DNA from: Flavobacteriaceae bacterium
Lineage (GTDB): Bacteria; Bacteroidota; Bacteroidia; Flavobacteriales; Weeksellaceae
Direction: 5' to 3'
NCBI GenBank assembly: GCA_031289875.1
Contig: JAITOO010000068.1
Span: 1 to 22,465, forward strand
DNA length: 22,465 nucleotides
The translations under genes and the position numbers were made by a program. This document shows, piece after piece, positions 1-6,151 of this stretch; the first letter of the stretch is position 1; each line of letters begins with the position of its first letter. The notes below the pieces were generated by a model. It saw only the letters and a program-made list of their open reading frames with translations, did not search any database and was not told the origin of the DNA.

Positions 1-26
1 TTCAACTTCTAAAATTTCTCTTTTTC

Positions 27-689
27 TCAAAACTCGGAAAATATTTTTCTCGCCATATTGCAGGCAGATTCCAACGCCAGCGTTTGAATTTGCGTTTTCT
101 GTTTTTGAGCAACCAAATACGTCAGCATTTTTTCCGTTGATATGCCGCCTGCATAACCTTTAATATTCGTTTCAAAAAATTGAAAATCAGGATTATAAAA
201 ATTTGTAATAATTTTTATTTCAGGAAATTGATTTTTGAACTGTTTGACAAATTTTTCAGAAAAACCGACATTTCTTTGATGAAATTTGAGCCATTTTATG
301 GATTTTTGACCGCATTTTTCGAGATTTGAAAAACAGGCTTCGCCGTCGAAATTCACGACAATTTTTTCAGGAAAAGAGGGGAAATTAATTTTTTCAAAAA
401 AACTAAAAGAAATTTCTGTAAAACTAATTTTTTCATTCTGCAAGATATTATCAAGGCGTTGATAATCAGTTGTTTCTATAAAAATTCGAGTTGAATTTTT
501 CCTTTCAATTCCCTTGATAACTTCCTCTAAATCTGAAAATTGAAAATGCTGAGAATCAAATTTTCCGATATTAATTGCAAAATATCCGACTTCCATTAAT
601 TGATTGATATACCGGATTTTAAACTCTGTAGGAATAAATTTTTTTCTTGCAGAAAAAAACGCTCCAACGTTTTCAATCAAATGTATCAT
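27..689 (-). CDS. Degenerate HMG-CoA lyase-like protein, probably not catalytic
   Basis: A 220-residue protein whose ends resemble the Bacteroidota hydroxymethylglutaryl-CoA lyase family (DRE-TIM metallolyases). Residues 18-36 (FIPTEFKIRYINQLMEVGY) match the family's first helix, residues 176-188 (IKGYAGGISTEKM) match its C-terminal glycine loop and TEK segment, and residues 206-219 match its last helix. The usual length is about 280-300, so the barrel is shortened. The Arg-Asp pair expected at residues 6-13 is absent (ENVGAFFS). The expected HxH metal site reads N163-F-Y165, and the loop has no cysteine. Its start overlaps the end of maf by 4 bases, so it is last in an lpdA-maf operon. I infer a non-enzymatic or repurposed barrel. 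The family call comes from remembered family sequences, not a search. Confidence 0.6.
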   Translation of the reverse strand: MIHLIENVGAFFSARKKFIPTEFKIRYINQLMEVGYFAINIGKFDSQHFQFSDLEEVIKGIERKNSTRIFIETTDYQRLDNILQNEKISFTEISFSFFEKINFPSFPEKIVVNFDGEACFSNLEKCGQKSIKWLKFHQRNVGFSEKFVKQFKNQFPEIKIITNFYNPDFQFFETNIKGYAGGISTEKMLTYLVAQKQKTQIQTLALESACNMARKIFSEF

Positions 690-1252
690 AAAGAGCTTAA
701 ATACCTGTAAACCAAATGAGAAGGAAAGCCCATAATCGTAAAGTACGAGCCTTTGATTTGGTCAATTTTTGCCAGACCCATCCAATCTTGAATGCCGTAC
801 GCTCCCGCTTTGTCTAACGGATTGAAATTCTGTACATAATAAACAATTTCTTCTTCCGTCAAATCAGAAAAATGAACTTCCGATACATCAGTAAAAACCT
901 GAAAATCAACGCTTGTCGTAAATCCTACCGAAGTATATACATGATGAGTTTTTCCCGATAAACTTCGAAGCATTTCTTTTGCATTTTCCTGATTTTTAGG
1001 CTTTTCCAACGCTCTTCCGTCTAACCAGACAATCGTATCCGCTGTGATAACGACGGTATTTTCATCAACTTTCCCAAAATACAAAGATTTCTTTTTTGCC
1101 AGAAACTCTGTGATTTCCAGCGCTTTAAGTTCAGGCGGATAGCTTTCGTCAATATCCGGACTGACCGACGTAAAATCATAGCCCAAACTTTTCAGCAATT
1201 CCTGTCGCCTCGGCGATTGGGAAGCCAATATAATCTTTATATTTTGCCTCAC
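686..1252 (-). CDS. maf: Maf-family nucleoside triphosphate pyrophosphatase (dTTP/UTP type)
   Basis: A 188-residue cytosolic house-cleaning enzyme that hydrolyses non-canonical or excess nucleoside triphosphates to the monophosphate and pyrophosphate; the family was first described as septum-formation inhibitors. The N-terminal LASQSPRRQELL (residues 9-20), the ADT motif with catalytic D72 (71-73) and DKAGAYGIQ (147-155) are all present. The AYGIQ form fits the YhdE-like dTTP/UTP branch. Length is normal for the family. The start codon is GTG at 1250-1252, with no in-frame ATG nearby, and lies 6 bases after the lpdA stop, so it is probably translated by coupling. The 3' end overlaps the next gene by 4 bases. 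Confidence 0.93.
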   Translation of the reverse strand: MRQNIKIILASQSPRRQELLKSLGYDFTSVSPDIDESYPPELKALEITEFLAKKKSLYFGKVDENTVVITADTIVWLDGRALEKPKNQENAKEMLRSLSGKTHHVYTSVGFTTSVDFQVFTDVSEVHFSDLTEEEIVYYVQNFNPLDKAGAYGIQDWMGLAKIDQIKGSYFTIMGFPSHLVYRYLSSL

Positions 1253-1258
1253 AACTTA

Positions 1259-2647
1259 CTATAAATCAATCGCTTCACCATAAGCATCTTCTGTTGCGCC
1301 TTTAAATGCTTCAGACAGCGTCGGATGTGGATGAACAGTTGTAAGTACCTCATGTGCAGTAGATTCTAATCTTCGGATAGCTACTGCTTCGGCAATCATA
1401 TCCGTAACGCCGTTTCCCACCATATGGCAACCCAGCAATTCGCCATATTTTGCATCATAAATTACTTTAATGAAACCGTCGGTATCTCCGTTGGCTGTGG
1501 CTTTTCCCGAAGCGGCAAGCGGAAATTTTCCAATTTTCACTTCGTAACCTGCTTCCTTGGCTTTTTTCTCTGTCAAACCAACAGAAGCAATTTCAGGCGA
1601 ACAATAAGTACAGCCCGGAATGTTGCCATAGTCCAGCGGCTGAACTTCCAAACCTTTGATTTTTTCTACGCAAATAATTCCTTCTGAGGAAGCTACGTGC
1701 GCCAAAGCGGGTCCCTGAATTACGTCTCCGATAGCATAATAGCCGGAAACATTGGTTCTGTAATAATCATCGACCAAAACACGACCTTTGTCCGTTACGA
1801 TTCCTACTTTTTCCAACCCCATATTTTCGATATTGGCGGTAATTCCAACTGCGGACAATAAAATATCTGCTTCCAAGGTGATTTCGCCGTTTGCCGTTTT
1901 CACAAAGGCTTTCACCCCTTTGCCTTTGGTTTCGACGCGTTCAACGGAGGCATGGGTCATGATGTCAATTCCCTGTTTTTTTAATGATTTTTCCACATGT
2001 TTGGAAACTTCTTCGTCTTCGATGGGAACGACATTCGGCATAAATTCCACAACCGTAACTTTCGTTCCCATAGTGGAATAGAAATAGGCAAATTCAATTC
2101 CTATCGCTCCCGAACCGACAACAATCATAGATTTCGGCTGTTCGGGGAGAGTGAGCGCTTCGCGGTAGCCAATAACTTTTTTTCCGTCTTGCGGAAGATT
2201 GGGCAGCACGCGGGAACGCGCTCCCGTAGCGATGATGATGTGCTGTGCGGAATATTCCGTTACTTTTCCCTCTTTGTCGGTAACGTTGATTTTTTTACCT
2301 GCTTCAATTTTGGCATTGCCTGAAATTACATCGATTTTATTTTTTTTCATCAAAAATCCAACGCCTTTATTCATTTTTTCAGCCACTCCCCGACTTCTTT
2401 TCACTATATTGCTAAATTCAAAAGAGACTTCGGCTTTGTTCAAGCCAAATTCTTCTGCATGTTTGATATGTTCATATACGTGTGCGCTCTTAATCAAGGC
2501 TTTGGTAGGAATACAGCCCCAATTGAGGCAGATGCCGCCCAAGTTTTCGCGTTCCACCACTGCGATTTTGAAACCTAACTGCGCCGCTCTGATTGCAGTT
2601 ACATATCCTCCCGGACCGCTGCCGATAACTATAATATCGTAATTCAT
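1259..2647 (-). CDS. lpdA: Dihydrolipoyl dehydrogenase (E3)
   Basis: A 462-residue FAD-dependent disulfide oxidoreductase. It reoxidises dihydrolipoamide on the E2 subunit of 2-oxoacid dehydrogenase complexes or on the glycine cleavage H protein, passing electrons to NAD+. The N-terminal FAD motif GSGPGG is at residues 9-14. The redox-active disulfide is C40/C45 in GGICLNWGCIPTK. A second Rossmann motif, VGSGAIGIE, lies near residue 177. The C-terminal catalytic dyad is H441/E446 in HPHPTLSE. All catalytic residues are present and length is normal. No E1 or E2 gene is in the window, so the partner complex is unknown. It leads an apparent operon with maf and the HMG-CoA-lyase-like gene. Confidence 0.96.
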   Translation of the reverse strand: MNYDIIVIGSGPGGYVTAIRAAQLGFKIAVVERENLGGICLNWGCIPTKALIKSAHVYEHIKHAEEFGLNKAEVSFEFSNIVKRSRGVAEKMNKGVGFLMKKNKIDVISGNAKIEAGKKINVTDKEGKVTEYSAQHIIIATGARSRVLPNLPQDGKKVIGYREALTLPEQPKSMIVVGSGAIGIEFAYFYSTMGTKVTVVEFMPNVVPIEDEEVSKHVEKSLKKQGIDIMTHASVERVETKGKGVKAFVKTANGEITLEADILLSAVGITANIENMGLEKVGIVTDKGRVLVDDYYRTNVSGYYAIGDVIQGPALAHVASSEGIICVEKIKGLEVQPLDYGNIPGCTYCSPEIASVGLTEKKAKEAGYEVKIGKFPLAASGKATANGDTDGFIKVIYDAKYGELLGCHMVGNGVTDMIAEAVAIRRLESTAHEVLTTVHPHPTLSEAFKGATEDAYGEAIDL

Positions 2648-2668
2648 TATTTTTTATTAAATTATCTA

Positions 2669-2676
2669 CAAAAATA
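2669..2676 (-). promoter_or_regulatory. Candidate -7 element for lpdA
   Basis: Read on the minus strand this is TATTTTTG, a match to the Bacteroidota TAnnTTTG element, 21 bases before the lpdA start codon. No TTG lies at the expected 19-21 bp spacing, so the call is weak. Confidence 0.35.
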
Positions 2677-2725
2677 CGAATAAAAAACAAATAACCTATA
2701 ACAGGGTGCATTCCAAATTGTCAAT

Positions 2726-2758
2726 ATGTAGGGGAAACCCTTGCGGTTGCCCCTACAT
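2726..2758. repeat. Palindromic repeat (ATGTAGGGG family)
   Basis: The arms ATGTAGGGG and CCCCTACAT (9 bp) continue, after one A/G mismatch, into AACC/GGTT around a 5-base loop. It lies in the 151-bp gap between the sigma-54 activator and lpdA and has no T-run. Similar GTAGGGGC-type palindromes are common as dispersed repeats in Bacteroidota and cyanobacteria. It is more likely a repeat unit than a terminator. Confidence 0.6.
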
Positions 2759-2798
2759 TAAAACCGGAATATAATTTTAGAATTTATAAAAATACTGA

Positions 2799-4058
2799 TT
2801 ATTCTTCAATATCATACTGTTTAATTTTTCGGTACAAAGTCCGCTCGGAAATTCCCAATTCCTGCGCTGCTAATTTACGTTTTCCATTGTATTTTTCTAA
2901 AGCTTTTCTTATTAATTCTTCTTCTTTGTCCTGTAAGGATAAGGATTCTGCTTGATTTGAAACGTCTTCATATTCATAATCGTCCAAAGTTTCAGGAACG
3001 TTCTGGACGTTTTTCACGCGAGGCTCGTCGGAGTAGTACAGCAGCGATGATTCCTTGTTGGGCTCATAATTTTTATACACGCGCTGGAACAAATCTTTGT
3101 CGTCGGGTGAAAGATTTGTTGATTCTGCATTTTTGATTAAACCTAACGTCAAGGTTTTCAAGTCGTTCAAATCTTTTTTCATGTCGAAAAGAAATTTGTA
3201 CAAGATTTCTCTTTCGTTGGAAAAATCGGAATGGCTGTCGCTTCGACCGATATTTATCAAAGAAGTCGTTTCAGGAAGGTCTTTCAGATAGTCTTTGACC
3301 TGCTCCAATGTGAGTTCTCGACGAGTTTCCACGACGGTTATCTGTTCGACAAAATTGCGCAACTGACGTATGTTTCCACGCCATTGATAGTTTTGAATAT
3401 ACGCCATCGCCGCATCGTCTGCATGAATAACAGGCATCCGATATTTTTCGGAAAAATCGACAGCAAACTTCCTGAATAACAATGGAATATCATCTTTCCT
3501 TTCCCTCAGAGGCGGAATGTCAATCTGCACGGTGTTGAGGCGATAGTACAAATCTTCTCGAAACTTGCCTTTTTTCACAGCTTCCAGCAAATTGACGTTG
3601 GTAGCGGCAACAATGCGGACATTGGTTTTTTGCACCTCTGACGAACCGACTTTCATAAATTCGCCGCTTTCCAGCACGCGAAGAAGGCGAACCTGTGTCT
3701 GCAAAGGCAGTTCTCCGACTTCGTCCAAGAAAATAGTGCCTCCGTCGGCAACCTCAAAATATCCTTTGCGGACTTTGTCTGCTCCCGTAAAAGCGCCTTT
3801 TTCATGCCCGAAAAGTTCAGAATCTATTGTCCCTTCGGGAATTGCGCCGCAGTTCACAGCGATATACTGTTTGTGTTTTCTGGGCGACAAAGTATGTATG
3901 ATTTTGGGGATAAATTCTTTGCCCACGCCGCTCTCGCCGATGACGAGAACAGAAATGTCCGTCGGGGCGACCTGCATGGCTTTTTCTAATGCGCGGGTCA
4001 ATCCTACGTTGTTCCCGATAATTCCAAATCGTTGTTTTATGGTTTGTAAGTCTTGCAT
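2799..4058 (-). CDS. Sigma-54-dependent transcriptional activator (AAA+ with Fis HTH)
   Basis: A 419-residue enhancer-binding protein that uses ATP to open promoter complexes of RNA polymerase bound to sigma-54. The AAA+ domain covers about residues 12-240: Walker A GESGVGKE at 41-48, the sigma-54 contact loop GAFTGA at 88-93, Walker B TIFLDEVGE at 108-116, and an arginine-rich segment FREDLYYRL further on. The C-terminal Fis-type helix-turn-helix (about 380-417) includes KLAAQELGISERTLYRKIK. There is no receiver, GAF or PAS domain before the AAA+ module, so input may come through another protein or through the acidic linker at about 280-375. It lies 73 bp after the methyltransferase gene on the same strand, with no clear promoter in the gap. 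I recall this regulator type directly after miaB in many Bacteroidota. The signal and targets are unknown. Confidence 0.93.
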   Translation of the reverse strand: MQDLQTIKQRFGIIGNNVGLTRALEKAMQVAPTDISVLVIGESGVGKEFIPKIIHTLSPRKHKQYIAVNCGAIPEGTIDSELFGHEKGAFTGADKVRKGYFEVADGGTIFLDEVGELPLQTQVRLLRVLESGEFMKVGSSEVQKTNVRIVAATNVNLLEAVKKGKFREDLYYRLNTVQIDIPPLRERKDDIPLLFRKFAVDFSEKYRMPVIHADDAAMAYIQNYQWRGNIRQLRNFVEQITVVETRRELTLEQVKDYLKDLPETTSLINIGRSDSHSDFSNEREILYKFLFDMKKDLNDLKTLTLGLIKNAESTNLSPDDKDLFQRVYKNYEPNKESSLLYYSDEPRVKNVQNVPETLDDYEYEDVSNQAESLSLQDKEEELIRKALEKYNGKRKLAAQELGISERTLYRKIKQYDIEE

Positions 4059-4067
4059 GTTTTTTTA

Positions 4068-4154
4068 TTATTTAATTTTTCTCAACATATCATCGAGTTT
4101 TTGTAGTTTGTCTGCATAATAATATTCTAAATTATTGCCTTTCCACTTTTCCAT
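4068..4154 (-). CDS. Possible 28-residue small ORF overlapping the methyltransferase gene end
   Basis: An ATG at 4152-4154, in another frame from the methyltransferase gene, opens a 28-codon frame that runs past that gene's stop to TAA at 4068-4070, ten bases before the sigma-54 activator start codon. The peptide starts MEKWKGNNLEYYYADK and ends in a charged amphipathic stretch, LQKLDDMLRKIK. It looks protein-like and fills most of the 73-bp gap. It could be a real small gene, a frame-shifted original tail of the methyltransferase, or chance. I do not recognise it. Confidence 0.25.
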   Translation of the reverse strand: MEKWKGNNLEYYYADKLQKLDDMLRKIK

Positions 4155-5898
4155 TGACTTTCAGTTTAATAATCTCTATATTTTCCAACCCGTCATTATC
4201 CACTACTTTGACGGCGATGGTGTGTTGTCCTGCCTTGAATTTGGCTGTTTGTTTGCCGTCTTTGTCGAGCATAATATCTGCGTGGAAACCACCACCCCCT
4301 GCCCCCTCAACCTCCCCCTGCCCCTCCAAAGGAGGGGAGTAGTTGAAGTCCCAACTGTAAAATTCGATGCCTGCCTCGCTTGTGCCTGTCGCAACGAATT
4401 GTATTTCTCTGCTTGACAAGGGAGCATGCGCCCTTGTTTCAAGTTGCAGAGACGTTGCGTGCAACGTCTCTACGGTGGTAAGGTCGTTGATTTCTACCGT
4501 AATGGTTGGTTTCTTTGCTATCGGAACGATTTTATCGACCGTAACCAATTCAATAATGATATTTTCTTGATTACTCAAACGTGCTACTTCTTGCACCGCT
4601 CCTTTACCAAACGAAAAGGCAATGATATAACCGATTGTTTTGCGAGATGCTACATTTTCCTCAAACAGTTTTTTGTCGAAACGTTGAACGGCGGAAAGAA
4701 AATTGTCTATCACATTGCGCCCGATATTATCGCTCCGTTTCACTTGTATCGGCGTATTGTCCGGCATTTTGCCGTCCAAGCCCAAATCGCAGCGCTGCTT
4801 TGTGTTGCTGATGCCTCCAAACTGTTGCACTATCCAACTTTCAAACTCGAAAGCGTTTTTGTAGCGCAAAGTATCGTAATCGTATTTATGCAGTTGAACG
4901 GTAAACGGCTCGCTAAACAAATCTCTTTGTTTATCCAATCTTAATTCCGTGATTTTTACCGCCTGCACCGACTGGTCAATGCCAAGCCATTTACGATTTA
5001 GTTTATCCGCAACGGCAACAGTTGTGCCGCCGCCAACAAAAGGGTCTAAAACAATGTCGCCCTCATTGCTTGCCATTTCAATAATGCGTTGCATTAAGGC
5101 TTCGGGTTTTTGGGTGGGATAGCCGATTTTTTCTTTTGAATGTCCTCTGATTAAATCAATATCTGTCCAAACTGAAGTAAGTGGGACTCCTTTAGATTCG
5201 TCCAAATATCTTTTATACATTGGAACGGTTCCTGGATTTGTCTGAATCACTCTTCCTTCTGCAATTAATTGCTGCATTTTTTCTTTGGAATAACGCCAGT
5301 AACGACCAACACCCATAACTTCATAAAATAGATTCCCTTTTGCTGCTCCTCCCGGTCCAAGCATATTATCAAGTTTATATCTTTTCCCATTTTCATCTAT
5401 GTGTCTATAAAAACTATCAACATAATCTTCACCTAAAGGTGTATACAATGCATTTATTGAGAAATTATCAGACTTTGAATAAAACCATATCGTATCATTT
5501 GTCCGCCCTATATGTTTTGCTCCCTGTCCGAAATCTCCTTTTGCATCACTTCTTTTCCATGTAATCTCATTTCTGAAATTATCTCCTCCAAAAATCCTAT
5601 CCAAAATCATTACCCGAATATAAGCGTTAGCGTGCCAATCGCAATGTAAAAAGATACTGCCTGTGGGTTTCAAAATCCGGTGCATTTGTTCTACTCGTTC
5701 TTTGAGCCAAGCAATGTAATGGTCAATTCCGCCGCTCCATCGGTCTTGAAAAGAGCGTACTTCGCCCTCGTCGCCCCAAATCACCTCGTAATTGCGATTT
5801 GAGAAGAATGGCGGGTCGAGGTAGATTAAATCTATCGTTTCGCTATCAATGGTTTTCAGAATTTCGAGATTGTCGCCGAGAATTAACTTGTTTACCAT
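4132..5898 (-). CDS. DNA methyltransferase fused to Mrr-like nuclease and PKD/Ig-like domain
   Basis: A 588-residue multidomain protein. Residues 1-325 are an N6-adenine/N4-cytosine DNA methyltransferase of beta order: catalytic DPPF at 28-31 comes first, then TQKP at 262-265 and the S-adenosylmethionine motif DPFVGGGTT at 285-293. Residues 345-458 look like an Mrr-type PD-(D/E)XK nuclease, with D371-L-G-L-D375-G followed by Q385-V-K387-R. Residues from about 464 form a PKD/Ig-like beta domain ending in AVKVVDNDGLENIEIIKLKV. Two palindromic repeats are read in frame inside this last domain (residues 476-485 and 521-537). It may be a self-contained modification and restriction enzyme; no separate restriction or specificity subunit is nearby. 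The target sequence is unknown. It appears inserted between miaB and the sigma-54 activator. Confidence 0.88.
   Translation of the reverse strand: MVNKLILGDNLEILKTIDSETIDLIYLDPPFFSNRNYEVIWGDEGEVRSFQDRWSGGIDHYIAWLKERVEQMHRILKPTGSIFLHCDWHANAYIRVMILDRIFGGDNFRNEITWKRSDAKGDFGQGAKHIGRTNDTIWFYSKSDNFSINALYTPLGEDYVDSFYRHIDENGKRYKLDNMLGPGGAAKGNLFYEVMGVGRYWRYSKEKMQQLIAEGRVIQTNPGTVPMYKRYLDESKGVPLTSVWTDIDLIRGHSKEKIGYPTQKPEALMQRIIEMASNEGDIVLDPFVGGGTTVAVADKLNRKWLGIDQSVQAVKITELRLDKQRDLFSEPFTVQLHKYDYDTLRYKNAFEFESWIVQQFGGISNTKQRCDLGLDGKMPDNTPIQVKRSDNIGRNVIDNFLSAVQRFDKKLFEENVASRKTIGYIIAFSFGKGAVQEVARLSNQENIIIELVTVDKIVPIAKKPTITVEINDLTTVETLHATSLQLETRAHAPLSSREIQFVATGTSEAGIEFYSWDFNYSPPLEGQGEVEGAGGGGFHADIMLDKDGKQTAKFKAGQHTIAVKVVDNDGLENIEIIKLKVNGKVERQ
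4288..4338. repeat. In-frame C-rich palindromic repeat inside the methyltransferase gene
   Basis: A C-rich tract ending in the palindrome CCCTCCAAAGGAGGGGA (4322-4338). The same 17 nt occur at 7838-7854, and the CCACCCC-TGCC part also recurs there on the other strand. Read in the coding frame it gives SPPLEGQGEVEGAGGGG (residues 521-537), a low-complexity loop splitting the PKD-like domain between SWDFNY and FHADIML. Its length is a multiple of three, so the frame is kept. Confidence 0.75.
4444..4473. repeat. In-frame AGAGACGTTGC palindrome inside the methyltransferase gene
   Basis: Perfect 11-base arms AGAGACGTTGC (4448-4458) and GCAACGTCTCT (4461-4471) flank two bases. Read in the coding frame the segment gives VETLHATSLQ (residues 476-485), at the start of the PKD-like domain. 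AGAGACGTTGC palindromes are known to me as dispersed repeats in Bacteroidota and cyanobacteria. Confidence 0.75.
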
Positions 5899-5993
5899 GT
5901 TTTAGAATTTTTATAAAAAGGTTAGCGTCTTTTTGCAAATCATTTTAACTGTTTTTTATATTTCTAAGGGCAAGCCGTTAAGTTTGCGTTTAT

Positions 5994-6075
5994 GTCTGAA
6001 CCAAGATTTTCACAAGATTTTAAAAATCAACAAAAGAATCCTGCAAATCTTAATAAAATCAAGGTTCAAGACAAT
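5994..6075. repeat. Imperfect inverted repeat in the methyltransferase-miaB gap
   Basis: The arm TCTGAACCAAGATTTT (from about 5995) is matched in inverse by AAAATCAAGGTTCAAGA (ending about 6072), with an AT-rich centre containing AATCCTGCAAATCTT. This TCTGAACC...GGTTCAGA type is a dispersed intergenic repeat I recall from Bacteroidota genomes. It makes up a third of the 252-bp gap. Confidence 0.55.
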
Positions 6076-6151
6076 GCGGGCAACCGCGACTGCCGAGCCG
6101 ACGGTAGTATTTATCATTCTACCGAGCGATAATCCCTACGGGATTTTTTTT
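6076..6151. repeat. Cluster of three small hairpins ending in a T-run
   Basis: Three stems follow each other: GCGG/CCGC (6076-6087), CGGTAG/CTACCG (6102-6124), and AATCCC/GGGATT (6131-6145) followed by a run of T to 6151. The last has the form of an intrinsic terminator read on the plus strand, but both flanking genes are on the minus strand, where no T-run follows the stem. It is therefore more likely part of a dispersed repeat. It abuts the miaB stop codon. Confidence 0.45.

Noticed and set aside
4203..4442. 79-codon ORF overlapping the methyltransferase 3' end
   Set aside because: It is another frame of the methyltransferase PKD-like domain and contains a translated palindrome; no independent support.
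6131..6151. Intrinsic terminator on the plus strand
   Set aside because: Stem plus T-run is present, but no plus-strand gene precedes it; it fits better as part of the repeat cluster.
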